A stretch of 51,667 nucleotides of DNA, taken from assembly GCA_040388605.1 (NCBI GenBank), contig JAZKBN010000042.1, positions 1 to 51,667 of the forward strand. The letters are read 5' to 3'. Position 1 is the stretch's first letter. Every line of letters starts with the position of its first letter. Of this stretch, positions 35,064 to 45,168 are shown piece by piece. Both the position numbers and the translations under genes were made by a program. The DNA is from JAZKBN01 sp040388605. Its GTDB lineage: Bacteria; Bacteroidota; Bacteroidia; Cytophagales; Flexibacteraceae. The notes beneath the pieces were generated by a model that saw only the letters and a program-made list of their open reading frames with translations, ran no database searches and was not told where the DNA came from.

Positions 35064-37742
35064 TCAGAACGGGTACCCCACCCCAATCTGCAGCTGCGTC
35101 TGGCCCTTGTTCCAGATTTCAGAAACTCCGATTTTACCCAGCCTCCATCGGTTTCCTGGTAACTGCCCGGGTTCATAAACTTTTGTAGCTGCATCAAATC
35201 TTACAATCAGGAAAGAAAAGTTGAAACGAAGGCCAATGCCGGCGTCCATAGCCAATTGCCTGTAAAATTGGTTTAGATAAAACTGGCTTTCCGGCTTGGT
35301 TGTGTCGTGCGATGTAAGCCAAACGTTACCAATGTCGGCAAAAAGTGCACCTTCAATAAAGCCTATCAGCTTTTGCCTGAGCTCAATATTGGCTTCTAAC
35401 TGCACGTTGCCCGGCTGCTCAAATGTGTAGGTTATTTCCCCGTTGGTCCGGTTTGCAAAGCCCCCGGGACCTAACCTGCGTTGCAGCCAGCCGCGTAAGC
35501 TGTTTGTGCCACCGCTGAAAAAGTACTTTTCATATGGTAACGAATTGGGCCCGCCGAAGGGGTTTACAATTCCGCCGGAAATACGTGTAGCTAAAACTGT
35601 ACCCTTGTGTAATGGAAGGTAGTAGCGCAAATCTGCCCTAATACGAGTATACCTGTAAATACGTAAGTTGTCGAAAATTTTATTGGTATCCCCGTAAAAT
35701 GTCCTGTCTACCAATTTGGGCAACAAACCTCCTATTTCAAACTCTGTTCTGAAATACCATGACGGGGATGTAACCATAGGCGTATTATTAGTATACATGT
35801 AGTATCCTGTAAACGCAGTTACTAACGAACTTTTAAAACTTTGATTTAGATTGTTTCCGTATAGATCGGCTTGATCTGTTAAATATTTGTTGTAGGCAGT
35901 AGAGAGGAAAGGCGTATTAATTACCGACACATCTATAGGGCTTAACCCGAACGTATTGCGCACATTGGGCTGCACACTGTAAGTGAGCGTTGCGCGCGAA
36001 ACTGCCCGCCTGTAATCAGGCGCACTCAGGCTTGTGAAGCCTAGTATAAGCTTGGTTCTCGGGTTATAAGGGTTCAGCCTGTCGCCAATGCCGAAGGGCA
36101 ATGATATTACCGGGAAGGTAAGCGAGGTGTTTATGCCGATTTCCGTTCTTAGGAAAACTACGCTGCTGTTCTGGAAATTACTGAACACACCCTCCCGGCT
36201 TCCGCGCAGGTTTACCTCGAATATATCGAACCGGTTGAGCATGTTGCGCACCTTAAAGCCAATGCTGCCGAAAGGGCCCGGCGCTCCCGCGCTCATGATT
36301 AGGCCCAATTCATCGCTGAGCTGGTAGCGGGGCAGGCGCGAGGCTAAAAAGTTAACCTGGAATTTTTCAGAAGCATACGCGTTGAGCCTTAGCACAGGCT
36401 TTCGGTAAACGGTATCGCCGGGGAGCTTGGGCCTGCGTATATCGGTTTTTAAATACCTGCCCCTTACAGAGTCTGCCGATAGGGTGTCGCGCTTATTATG
36501 CCCTGTTGTATCCTGCAAAAGCCGGTTGAACTTCCTTAAAGAATCTATAACCAAGGGTTCAGGGGCCGGGCGGCTTGTGTACCTGACAGTTAAAGAGGTA
36601 TCAATATTATAATTCACAATACGGAAAATATCCATGCTGCCAATCTGTGCCTGAGACTGCACCAGCTTTTCGGAATCATACAGGTTACCGGGCTTTGCCT
36701 GCAGCTTTGAGTCAAGAATACGGAAGGCATATTTCCGACGGCTCAGGTATTTTACCCTGTTAAAAACCGTTGTATCGAGCGGGCGGGTATGCAGCCCTGC
36801 CGGGTTCTCGATAGTAAAGGTCATATCGGTAATCAGGAACTGCTTGTGCCTGCTGCCGTCTGGCGGGTTCAGGATTATAAAATCAATATTGGCGTAGCCC
36901 GAATCAAGGCGCGAAGCAGTATCGCCGTCTATGGCAATGTAGTTTCGGCTGAATTTATAATAGCCGTGGCTGCGCAGGAGCTTATCTATGCGGTCGCGCT
37001 CGGCGGTTAATTGGTTTTCGTTATAGAGATCGCCGGTTTTAACAAAAGCTGTACTTAGGTTTTGGGCTATAATGGCTTTATGCGTGCTGTCGTCGGCCAG
37101 GTACCTGATTCGGTTAATATACAGGGGCTTGCCTTCAGTAATATGATAGGTAACGCTCATGTTCCTGCTCAGCTTCACCACATCTGTTTCGTATTTAACC
37201 CTTGCATCGAAAAAGCCGCGGGTATAATAGGTGGCTTCCATTTCACGGGCGGTCAATTTTGCCTTCAGGCTGTCGAAAATAACCGGGGGCTCACCTACCT
37301 TGCGCATGAACCAGTTGCCGTCTTTTACCTTTACAGCCTGCTTTTCGGCTTTACGCTCAAGCTTAACAATGGCACGCTTTTCCTTGTCGCTGAGGTCTTT
37401 TTGCTGCGATTGGTACTCAATGGCCCTCACCATGTTGTTGAGCTTAATTTGCTCCTTTTCCTTGTTGTAAAACCTTTCACCTACATAATAAGCCCACAGG
37501 TAAGGCATAAAGCCCAGGGTTTTGCGGTTAGCCGTTTGCCTGAAAAGCGGTTCCAGCTCTTCGCGCGGAATGGCTTTATTGCCTGTAACGCTTTGGCGGG
37601 TAAGCAGGTATTGGTTGCTTTCGCGCAGAAAAAGTGTTTTTACGCATCCGCTGAATAAAACAGAGGCTACAGGCAGCAGGAATACAAGCCTGCGCAGCGT
37701 ACTTTTGTAAGATTGAAATAAATTAAGCTTGTTTCCTGTCAA
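35064..37742 (-). CDS. tamL: TamA/BamA-family outer-membrane lipoprotein (TamL-like)
   Basis: An 892-residue member of the Omp85/BamA superfamily. It begins with a lipoprotein signal (VASVLFSGC, Cys33), the feature that marks TamL in Bacteroidota, followed by K-T-L-F-L-R-E-S-N-Q-Y-L-L. POTRA-like domains span residues ~45-410 (YYTRGFFDARVKYE and LYINRIRYLADD among their strands), and the 16-strand barrel fills ~460-892, with FSGGTNSLRGW near residue 740 as the family's L6 loop motif (R-G-W in place of VRGF) and a terminal strand ending QIGVGYPF. Likely role: outer-membrane protein insertion or translocation. The only in-frame start is a TTG at 37742, just after a stop codon. It is divergent from the rRNA methyltransferase gene, 44 bp apart. 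Confidence 0.85.
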   Translation of the reverse strand: MTGNKLNLFQSYKSTLRRLVFLLPVASVLFSGCVKTLFLRESNQYLLTRQSVTGNKAIPREELEPLFRQTANRKTLGFMPYLWAYYVGERFYNKEKEQIKLNNMVRAIEYQSQQKDLSDKEKRAIVKLERKAEKQAVKVKDGNWFMRKVGEPPVIFDSLKAKLTAREMEATYYTRGFFDARVKYETDVVKLSRNMSVTYHITEGKPLYINRIRYLADDSTHKAIIAQNLSTAFVKTGDLYNENQLTAERDRIDKLLRSHGYYKFSRNYIAIDGDTASRLDSGYANIDFIILNPPDGSRHKQFLITDMTFTIENPAGLHTRPLDTTVFNRVKYLSRRKYAFRILDSKLQAKPGNLYDSEKLVQSQAQIGSMDIFRIVNYNIDTSLTVRYTSRPAPEPLVIDSLRKFNRLLQDTTGHNKRDTLSADSVRGRYLKTDIRRPKLPGDTVYRKPVLRLNAYASEKFQVNFLASRLPRYQLSDELGLIMSAGAPGPFGSIGFKVRNMLNRFDIFEVNLRGSREGVFSNFQNSSVVFLRTEIGINTSLTFPVISLPFGIGDRLNPYNPRTKLILGFTSLSAPDYRRAVSRATLTYSVQPNVRNTFGLSPIDVSVINTPFLSTAYNKYLTDQADLYGNNLNQSFKSSLVTAFTGYYMYTNNTPMVTSPSWYFRTEFEIGGLLPKLVDRTFYGDTNKIFDNLRIYRYTRIRADLRYYLPLHKGTVLATRISGGIVNPFGGPNSLPYEKYFFSGGTNSLRGWLQRRLGPGGFANRTNGEITYTFEQPGNVQLEANIELRQKLIGFIEGALFADIGNVWLTSHDTTKPESQFYLNQFYRQLAMDAGIGLRFNFSFLIVRFDAATKVYEPGQLPGNRWRLGKIGVSEIWNKGQTQLQIGVGYPF

Positions 37743-37786
37743 AGCACGGTCCGCTTACCGGCATAAAATTAAAAGCATTCACGCTG

Positions 37787-38533
37787 ATGATATCCAACAA
37801 CCGTATAAAATTCATCATTTCCCTGCAAACAAAAAAATGCAGGCAGGCAGAAGGGCTTTTCCTTGCCGAAGGAGCTAAGGTTGTTGCGGAGTTTTTAGCG
37901 TCTGATTACCAATGTGTTCAGCTGCTTTGCACCGAAGAATTTGCCCGTAAGCACGAGAGCCTTATAATAGCATCGGGCGCCGAAACAGATGTAGTAAGCC
38001 CGGCCATATTGGAGCGGGCAGGTACCCTGCAGAGCAATAACGCCGCGTTGGCTGTTGTGCAAAGCAAGCCCGGCACGCCATTCAGTCCCGGACCCGATGA
38101 GTACATTCTCGCCCTTGACCGAATTGCCGACCCGGGTAATCTCGGCACGCTCATACGTATAGCTGATTGGTACGGCATAAAGCGCATAGTTGCTAGCCCC
38201 GATACCGCAGAGCATACCAATCCCAAGGTAATTGCCGCCACCATGGGCAGCTTTACCCGCATACATATTTGGTACACCGATTTGCCAAATTTTCTCAGCA
38301 CACAGCCCCTGCCTGTTTACGGCGCTTTCCTGAACGGGGCAAATGTACACCATGAGCCATTCGGGCCCGGGGGCATTATATTAATGGGCAGCGAATCGCA
38401 TGGTATTGGTAATGAGGCTGCTAAGTTCGTTACGCAACGAATCAGCATACCCGCTTACGGGCAGGCCGAAAGCCTGAACGCTGCCATTGCAGCCGCGGTT
38501 ATTTGCGATAATGTGAGGAGGGTGAGGGGCTGA
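37787..38533 (+). CDS. TrmH/SpoU family RNA 2'-O-methyltransferase
   Basis: A 248-residue SPOUT methyltransferase that would methylate a ribose 2'-OH in rRNA or tRNA with S-adenosylmethionine. An N-terminal substrate-binding domain (residues ~5-90) precedes the knotted catalytic domain. Its three motifs are clear: DRIADPGNLGTLIRIADWYG (motif 1, with the catalytic Arg), ILMGSESHGI (motif 2) and ISIPAYGQAESLNAAIAAAV (motif 3). The target nucleotide cannot be told. It is divergent from tamL. Confidence 0.92.
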   Translation: MISNNRIKFIISLQTKKCRQAEGLFLAEGAKVVAEFLASDYQCVQLLCTEEFARKHESLIIASGAETDVVSPAILERAGTLQSNNAALAVVQSKPGTPFSPGPDEYILALDRIADPGNLGTLIRIADWYGIKRIVASPDTAEHTNPKVIAATMGSFTRIHIWYTDLPNFLSTQPLPVYGAFLNGANVHHEPFGPGGIILMGSESHGIGNEAAKFVTQRISIPAYGQAESLNAAIAAAVICDNVRRVRG

Positions 38534-38552
38534 AAAATAAATCAGCCATTTT

Positions 38553-38583
38553 TTTGTTTTGTAAATTATACCGGCTACGTTTA
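38553..38583 (+). promoter_or_regulatory. Promoter candidate of the giant beta-helix protein gene
   Basis: TTTG (38553-38556), a 19-bp spacer and TACGTTTA (38576-38583, one mismatch to TAnnTTTG) fit the Bacteroidota promoter layout. Transcription would start near 38590, giving a leader of about 95 nt. Confidence 0.45.
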
Positions 38584-38685
38584 GGCAATTATTATTGATT
38601 TGTTTTCAATCAGCATTTATACAGGAGTTTAGTATTTTAAGAAAACCATCATCAAGGCGGCTATACGGAGTTGTTTTAAAGTCTT

Positions 38686-41600
38686 ATGCACCAACTATAT
38701 ACTACATTTATGCCTGCCTGCAGGCGGTACGCAGTACTTGCGTTTATACTCACTTTATTTTCAGGCAGAATTAGTCTTCAGGCCCAAAGTCTTGATGATA
38801 TGCGAAGCCTGAACAGCTACGGCCTCTTCGCACAAGGGCAAATTCAATGCAGCAGCAGGGCTGTATCTAAAGGCCGTGTAGCTACTAATTCAGGCATTTA
38901 CGGCAATGTTGTTTCAAATACCGAGCTTGTAACCGACCCTGATTCTTTACAGGCTGCTGTCGACAATCTCAGCAATTTCAGAACGCTGTTATACAGCTAC
39001 GAAATTTCACCTGATCCTTTTCCTGGTTTTATAAATGGTATATCGGCAGGCGTATATTATTGCACGGACGATGACAGTTTTCAATCGCCCGCTGACCCGA
39101 GCGGAAATACTTACGGATCATATATTAATGATACCTTAACGCTGCGAGGCGACAGCAGCAGCTGGTTTGTTTTTAACACCCTCAATAATTTTGCAGCCGG
39201 AAGCAATGCTGTTATAAAGCTGCTTGGCAACATACGTCCTGATCATATTATCTGGCATGTGAACGGCAATGCTTTTATAGATGAAGGCGCACAATTTTCG
39301 GGCATAGTTGTGGCAGGTGGAAATATAGCAGCATATAAAACGGATGCAGGCCTCATAAGCCTGCTGGCGCAAGGCGATATATACCTGCTTTCAGGAAAGG
39401 GTCGGCAGATATTTTTCAGCGCTGAAGATATGTACAAGGAAAGCATGTATCATCCCAAATTTCTGCCTTTGCAGGCCTTGAACAGGGTTGCACTTTTGGC
39501 CGGATACAGCATTGAAAGCGCATCAGATTCAATTAATTTTAATGGCCTGGCTTTGGCACCTGCCTATACCGGCAACTTTTTGCCTGCCGACTCAGCTATG
39601 GGCGAATCATCGGAAATATATTTAAGCGCGATGGCAGAATTTGACTTCCAGCAGCCTTACAGCATGCTGTATTCTTCCAGGCTTGCTAAAAGCCCGCAGA
39701 AACCGGTTTTGAGCGGGCTGCATATAAGCCCCGGCTATACCTACCTGGGTAACAATGTAATGCTAACCGACAGTATTATTTTTGACCCCATACCCTATGC
39801 CGTGTACGATATTGAAGTTTCAGGTTCATTGACCATAGCAAGCGGAACGGTAATGAAGGCTGCTGCGTTTCAGCTTGAAAATATTACATGGCGCGTAATA
39901 GGCGACGTAGAAATTAAAAGCTCGAATTTCAGCGGGGTGGTGTTGAGCAGCGGCAATATTAATGCAGAAATTAACACCGGTAAAACCGGCCTGATGGCTG
40001 CCGGGAATGTAATGGTAAACGAAGGCGGGTATCTGTCGCCGGGCAAGCTTAAATCGGAAGCGCTGCAGACATTGCCGAACCCCGGATGCGTGAATTTAAT
40101 AGCAAACCCGCATTTTAATGAAAACCACATTTGCCTGAGCGAAGATCTTAAACAAAGCTGCGACCCCAGGCTGAGCTGTGAGAACTCCCTGCTCGATTTG
40201 GGCCCGGCGAAGTATAAGTTTGTAATGGAGAATAATGTGCAGTCTTATTATTTAAGCACAAGGCCATGTTCAACAGGAATTGCGGGCAGCGTTATAGTTT
40301 GGCAACAAACCGATATAAAGGTTTTGGCAGGGGTTTATTATTCCTTTAATGCAAAGCTTAAAGGTAACGGGTATAATTCAAATATCAGGGCCGTATTGCT
40401 GCCGAACGGGCCAAGCAAGGTTTTAATGAGCCAAACCGTTTCAGCTAACTCATGGGTTAATACAACTCCTTCGACAGAAGCGTGGAAATGCACAACTGAC
40501 GGATATGTTACAGTTCAATTAGAGGTTGAATGTAATGGTAGTGCATCTAACCCGGCAGAAGTCAGTTTTGATGATTTGTACTTCGGGCCGAATAAAGGTG
40601 AAACAGGTGTAAGACCCACTTATACTGTAACAGCCCCTGGAGTTAAAGGAATAAATGGTTTCAGGGCTACGTTCAAAACAGATAACCACCTTGCAGGCAT
40701 TAGCCCTGCAACAGATGTATTATACACCCTTTATAATTTTTTACCGCCGTTTAACGAGGTAACCGGCGCTGTTCGGGGAAAAGAGTATGTTAGCACACCG
40801 GTTATTACAGGCGCGCCGGGTTCAATTAAAAGCTATTACATTGGCATTGTACCCAATGCGGCCATTACCTGCGAAATAGATAAGTCTGAGGTGCTCGTAA
40901 AGTTTTGCACCCCTGTAATTGCGCCTGATGATATTGATATGAAACTGTACCGGTATGCGGCCTCGCAGCCGTTTACACTGCCTGTGCCGGGTGGGGGAAC
41001 ATGGGAAGGCGACGGCCTGAAAGTTTACGAAAGCAACGGGTCTTATTATTTTGACTCATGGGTAGATATGGATGGCAACAGCCTTGAATTAGGAAACTAT
41101 ACCATGTTTTATACAAGCCCGACCGGCAACGACTGCCCTGTAACCATTTCAATAGTAGTGCAGATTCTTGACCCTGATGCGCCGCGAATTGAGTGCCCGC
41201 ATGCTGCCTTGTGCCCTAACAGCTATTATGTTTTACCGGACTATGCTGTAAACAGGGCGGGCCAAACCCTGCCTTTAATATGGAGCACGGTTGGGCCATA
41301 TACGGGGGGCGCCGATGCCACCCTGAATATTGGGGGGCCAAATTATGTGAGGTATGCTGCTGCAGGGTTTTATAAGCTTACTGCAAAATTCGATGCAGTC
41401 GCTGATGTTCCTGATATAGCTGAAATGAGCTTTTTGGTCAACTCCTGCAATCCTATACTTACCGGCGGGTACAGAACCCTGGGTTCTGTCGTGGTAGGAA
41501 ATTATGCCGCGGTTAATGATTATGCCTGGGTACCGGTAAATCATGATATTACAAACGGTGATTGCATATCTGTTCCTCCGCCTGCGAATGGCGCTACGGA

Positions 41601-44600
41601 AGCTTCCAGAAGCCCCTGGCATTATGTGCAGGACAACGGAAATGAAGGAACTTTGTACCTGATACCGGGCAAATACTACCTGCCCCAGGGTGCGGAAATA
41701 AATCTATTCCATGATATTACCAGGGTGGTGCTTATGACCGGTGTTGAGCTGTATTTTGAAGGCATACCCGCCCCCGTATGCGGGTCGGCAGATGTTGAAA
41801 CCCTGAAACAACATTCGCTTATTATTCCAGAATCGGCTAAGCTGATTGTGATGCCCGGGGTTACAATGCAGCCCATGAGGCCGGGATATGTTTGGGGCGG
41901 TATTTTAAAAAGACATTCGACTCCGCCGCAGTCCTATGTTGAACGCGGCATAGAGCTGCATGGTGAATATGACTTTCCGAACAGCGGTGCCTGCTCTAAT
42001 TATCCTTACTATACAAGCGGCATCAGGATAGAAGGCAGTATGCTGGGTGTGGGGCAGGAATACGACAACCAAATCACTTCATCAGTCTTCGCACGGGGCG
42101 TGGTTTTCTACGCCTGCAAAAAAGGCTTCGTGCTTAAAACCCAGCCGAATCAAAGTTCGGAAATCAGCAAATGCCTTTTTTCAGGGGCTTTTCCCACCGG
42201 GGCTTCTTACTCTGCGCCTACCCATACAGCCGAGAGCTTTATTGACCTCGTTTCCGGTTTGTTAACTCTGAAAGATAACAATGCGACCCAGGTAAATACA
42301 GCAGTTAAAGCTGCAAGCTATACCGGTATTATCATGAGCAAAAACCGCTTCTATTTCAATACAACCGGGCTTGATTTGGCTAATCATTGCACGCTTAACA
42401 GCACAGAAGATGAAATACACAGCACCTACAAGGCCTTGAAAATTTTGGGCGGCAGCGTGAACCTGCTCGGCGATTCTCTGTTACAGGAAGGTGATTGGGA
42501 CGGCATGGGCATTGATGCCCGTGAACATGTTACCGCATTTACTATTAAGCATTGTAATGTGCGCGGCCGCAGGTACGGTATGAGCTATTACCTGGGCGCA
42601 GCCATAAACAGCGAGTACAATTGGTACAGCTCACCAAGCGGCGTTGGCGTTTCAATTAACCAGGCCACCATTACCAGCAAATATGATAAGTACCGAGACG
42701 ATAACCCTACCGGGCAGATAGGCGGATACGATGCACCTGAAAACACAATTGGCGGACTCAGTTTGTGGTATGCAACCGCAACGGTTACCAATGCCGATTT
42801 TAACAACTTCTCATTTAATGTGTTTGGCGCCCAGTCTAATGTTTACTTTACACAAAGCAAAGCCTACAGCCCGAACATGAATGCCGACCTGAGAGAATGC
42901 ACAACAGTGCTGAACTCCTGCACCCTGAAGGCCAAGGAAACTAATATTTATGCAAACTCCGGTACATTGCATGTTAACGGCGGAGATTTGTACTGCGATA
43001 AAACAGGCATTTTGGCAGAGTCTTCAAATGATGTGTATGTTTCATCGCATATTACAGCTTCTGATGGTATTAACCTGTATGATTGTGAATCGGATATTTA
43101 CCACAGCTCGGTGCTTTCTGATGCTGAAACAGGAAAATGCGTTTATGTTTCAGGCGGAACAGCAGATGTGTCTTTTTCTGATTTCAGCAGCCGACATAAC
43201 GGCTTGGAATCTGAAGATGGTGCCAATACACAAATAGATAACAGTAGTTTTGAAACCGGTAATATTGGAATTTTTACCAATGAAAGCATACTTACCGTAA
43301 ATGCAGTTACTGAAATTAATTCTAAGGTTATTGGAATAAAAGGCCTGAACAGCAGCCCGGTTTACATAGAGGCTGAAATAAACGCGCCAAAGGGCCTGGC
43401 TTTAGAGAATTGTTCTACCAAGGTGGAAAACAGCACAATAACTTCTGTTCCTGCGCCGGGTATTTGTGCCGATGTTCACAGCAATATTTTTGAAATGTTC
43501 AGCAGCACGTTGTTCAGCAATAAAACAGGCGTAAAAGCATTGGCGTGCAGCACCAAGTTGTGGTATTGTACTTTGCATTCAGATAAAGATGGTGTTGATG
43601 CCGAAACAAGCAATGTGCTGGTTGATGAAGGTTGCAACGTTTATTCAGTTGAAAAATGCATTAAAGCCCTCACCTGCTCAAGCTTAACCGTAAACTGGAC
43701 TGCATTAGAAGGTGACTATGGCATTGATGCGGAGAACAGCGTGGTTAACGTTACCGGGAACACTACAATAAGGCCTGTTCATTTTGGAATAAAAGCCAAA
43801 GCTTGCAGCACAACAGTTAATGGCGCTCACTTTTGGCTTGGCAACGGAATAGATGAATGTATAGGCATTAATACTTTTGAAACAGGCACTTTAAATGCAG
43901 GAACAACAATGTACACATCTTTAATTAACCCTGCTGAAATAACAGGCTTTCTTTTACAAAACGGTACTACAGCTACATTAGAATATGGCCAAATTGGCGG
44001 TATTGTAGGCAGTAGCACCCAGCTGGTAACCACTAACGTAACCGGAGTTAAAATAGAGCATGATGTTGTAAACGTGAGTATTTCTGAAGTTTGGTTTAAT
44101 GCTCAATATGGAATAAAGGTTTGCAGCAATACTGCTCCGATATCAATAAATTCTAATATTTTCAATTGTAAGACTTATGGTATTGCTCTTGAGCCTGCTT
44201 TGCCGAATATAAGCATAACCAATAACCACTTTAATTTCAACCATGAATCTGTAAAGGGCATAACAGTTAAGCCTTTGTGCGGGGGCTCAGGCAATGCCAT
44301 TACGCTTGATATGCGCTGTAATGTTTTCCTTGCTAAGAATACAAGTATTAATTACCTCTATGCCATGCATATTGAAGACCCTTTTGCCCAATTGGGCCAA
44401 TTCGGAAACCAAGATGCCGGAGCTGCAAATATCTGGCCTGTAATGGCTACAAAACCGGCAATAGATCATTCTCACTGGTATAGTATTTACAATGAGTCTG
44501 ATAACCCGGTGAAGTACTATCATAGTAGCAATGAGCTTAATACTGACCCATCAATTACTACACTGCCACTTGAGCATATTTATCCCTTAACAGGTAACGG

Positions 44601-45120
44601 TGCTGTTAATTTAAAACCTGCTGATGGTAAAGCAGGTACGCTATGGAATATTAGGGAGATTTGTGAGCGTGAATTTTGCGCAACAGGTAATTTTACCGAA
44701 TGCAATACGTGCAGGGAAAGCGTGGCACAAAATGGACCAAGCGATCCCCTTTACGGTTACCTGTTTANNNNNNNNNNTGATGATGAAAATGAGTATTTCC
44801 CGTTAAGAATATCGGCGCCCAACAGTGAAGTAAGCGGGTTGCCGGGCATAAGCAATAAACAGTTGCTGGGCGAGTGTGTACCTAACCCGGCCCTGAACAA
44901 TGAAACCGTTATAAGTTATACCTTGCCTGAGAATACTGAACAGGCTGCTATTACTGTTTATGAAACTGCAACAGGGAGGGCTGTTTTATTTTACCCGCTT
45001 GAAAAAGAGGGAACAAAGCTTCAAATTAATACCGGAACACTTGCGCCGGGCATATATATGCTTAAGTTTGATTTAAATGGTGTTTGTGCCGCTACAAGAA
45101 GGCTTGCTGTAATTAAATAG
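38686..45120 (+). CDS. Giant T9SS surface protein: ice-binding-like, Ig-like and beta-helix domains
   Basis: A 2144-residue secreted protein with a signal peptide ending near LQAQ (residue 34; the ATG at 38710 is an alternative start). Residues ~41-245 match the DUF3494/ice-binding-protein pattern (LTLRGDSSSWFVFNTLNNF, IIWHVNGNAFIDEGAQFSG), and ~355-450 look like a partial second copy (ITWRVIGDVEIKSSNFSG). A lectin-like jelly-roll module follows (~465-640, ending VSFDDLYFGPN), then Ig-like segments to ~930. Residues ~1000-1900 are a right-handed parallel beta-helix built of ~22-25-residue coils (GIxx...S.FS/N patterns). The T9SS domain starts at VPNPALNNE (~2064) and ends ATRRLAVIK. A 10-N gap lies at 44768. 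Probably an adhesin or matrix-binding protein; ice binding itself is not shown. Confidence 0.88.
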   Translation: MHQLYTTFMPACRRYAVLAFILTLFSGRISLQAQSLDDMRSLNSYGLFAQGQIQCSSRAVSKGRVATNSGIYGNVVSNTELVTDPDSLQAAVDNLSNFRTLLYSYEISPDPFPGFINGISAGVYYCTDDDSFQSPADPSGNTYGSYINDTLTLRGDSSSWFVFNTLNNFAAGSNAVIKLLGNIRPDHIIWHVNGNAFIDEGAQFSGIVVAGGNIAAYKTDAGLISLLAQGDIYLLSGKGRQIFFSAEDMYKESMYHPKFLPLQALNRVALLAGYSIESASDSINFNGLALAPAYTGNFLPADSAMGESSEIYLSAMAEFDFQQPYSMLYSSRLAKSPQKPVLSGLHISPGYTYLGNNVMLTDSIIFDPIPYAVYDIEVSGSLTIASGTVMKAAAFQLENITWRVIGDVEIKSSNFSGVVLSSGNINAEINTGKTGLMAAGNVMVNEGGYLSPGKLKSEALQTLPNPGCVNLIANPHFNENHICLSEDLKQSCDPRLSCENSLLDLGPAKYKFVMENNVQSYYLSTRPCSTGIAGSVIVWQQTDIKVLAGVYYSFNAKLKGNGYNSNIRAVLLPNGPSKVLMSQTVSANSWVNTTPSTEAWKCTTDGYVTVQLEVECNGSASNPAEVSFDDLYFGPNKGETGVRPTYTVTAPGVKGINGFRATFKTDNHLAGISPATDVLYTLYNFLPPFNEVTGAVRGKEYVSTPVITGAPGSIKSYYIGIVPNAAITCEIDKSEVLVKFCTPVIAPDDIDMKLYRYAASQPFTLPVPGGGTWEGDGLKVYESNGSYYFDSWVDMDGNSLELGNYTMFYTSPTGNDCPVTISIVVQILDPDAPRIECPHAALCPNSYYVLPDYAVNRAGQTLPLIWSTVGPYTGGADATLNIGGPNYVRYAAAGFYKLTAKFDAVADVPDIAEMSFLVNSCNPILTGGYRTLGSVVVGNYAAVNDYAWVPVNHDITNGDCISVPPPANGATEASRSPWHYVQDNGNEGTLYLIPGKYYLPQGAEINLFHDITRVVLMTGVELYFEGIPAPVCGSADVETLKQHSLIIPESAKLIVMPGVTMQPMRPGYVWGGILKRHSTPPQSYVERGIELHGEYDFPNSGACSNYPYYTSGIRIEGSMLGVGQEYDNQITSSVFARGVVFYACKKGFVLKTQPNQSSEISKCLFSGAFPTGASYSAPTHTAESFIDLVSGLLTLKDNNATQVNTAVKAASYTGIIMSKNRFYFNTTGLDLANHCTLNSTEDEIHSTYKALKILGGSVNLLGDSLLQEGDWDGMGIDAREHVTAFTIKHCNVRGRRYGMSYYLGAAINSEYNWYSSPSGVGVSINQATITSKYDKYRDDNPTGQIGGYDAPENTIGGLSLWYATATVTNADFNNFSFNVFGAQSNVYFTQSKAYSPNMNADLRECTTVLNSCTLKAKETNIYANSGTLHVNGGDLYCDKTGILAESSNDVYVSSHITASDGINLYDCESDIYHSSVLSDAETGKCVYVSGGTADVSFSDFSSRHNGLESEDGANTQIDNSSFETGNIGIFTNESILTVNAVTEINSKVIGIKGLNSSPVYIEAEINAPKGLALENCSTKVENSTITSVPAPGICADVHSNIFEMFSSTLFSNKTGVKALACSTKLWYCTLHSDKDGVDAETSNVLVDEGCNVYSVEKCIKALTCSSLTVNWTALEGDYGIDAENSVVNVTGNTTIRPVHFGIKAKACSTTVNGAHFWLGNGIDECIGINTFETGTLNAGTTMYTSLINPAEITGFLLQNGTTATLEYGQIGGIVGSSTQLVTTNVTGVKIEHDVVNVSISEVWFNAQYGIKVCSNTAPISINSNIFNCKTYGIALEPALPNISITNNHFNFNHESVKGITVKPLCGGSGNAITLDMRCNVFLAKNTSINYLYAMHIEDPFAQLGQFGNQDAGAANIWPVMATKPAIDHSHWYSIYNESDNPVKYYHSSNELNTDPSITTLPLEHIYPLTGNGAVNLKPADGKAGTLWNIREICEREFCATGNFTECNTCRESVAQNGPSDPLYGYLFXXXXDDENEYFPLRISAPNSEVSGLPGISNKQLLGECVPNPALNNETVISYTLPENTEQAAITVYETATGRAVLFYPLEKEGTKLQINTGTLAPGIYMLKFDLNGVCAATRRLAVIK
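44768..44777. other. Assembly gap (10 N) inside the giant beta-helix gene
   Basis: The gap lies between the Cys-rich segment (CREFC... GYLF) and the DDENEYFPLRIS linker to the sorting domain. The frame is kept across the 10 N, so the gene is presumably intact, but the true length missing is unknown. Confidence 0.9.
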
Positions 45121-45125
45121 GTAAT

Positions 45126-45151
45126 AATGGCCGTAATTAATTACGGCCATT
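45126..45151. terminator. Perfect 26-bp palindrome between surface-protein genes
   Basis: AATGGCCGTAATTAATTACG continues to a perfect palindrome ending CCATT, five nt after the giant gene's stop codon and followed by TTAATTTTCT. It may be a terminator or attenuator between the giant gene and the tandem pair, or a site for a dimeric regulator. The ATG inside it (45127) is in frame with the next gene but is not needed. Confidence 0.5.
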
Positions 45152-45168
45152 TAATTTTCTGTGCTCTT

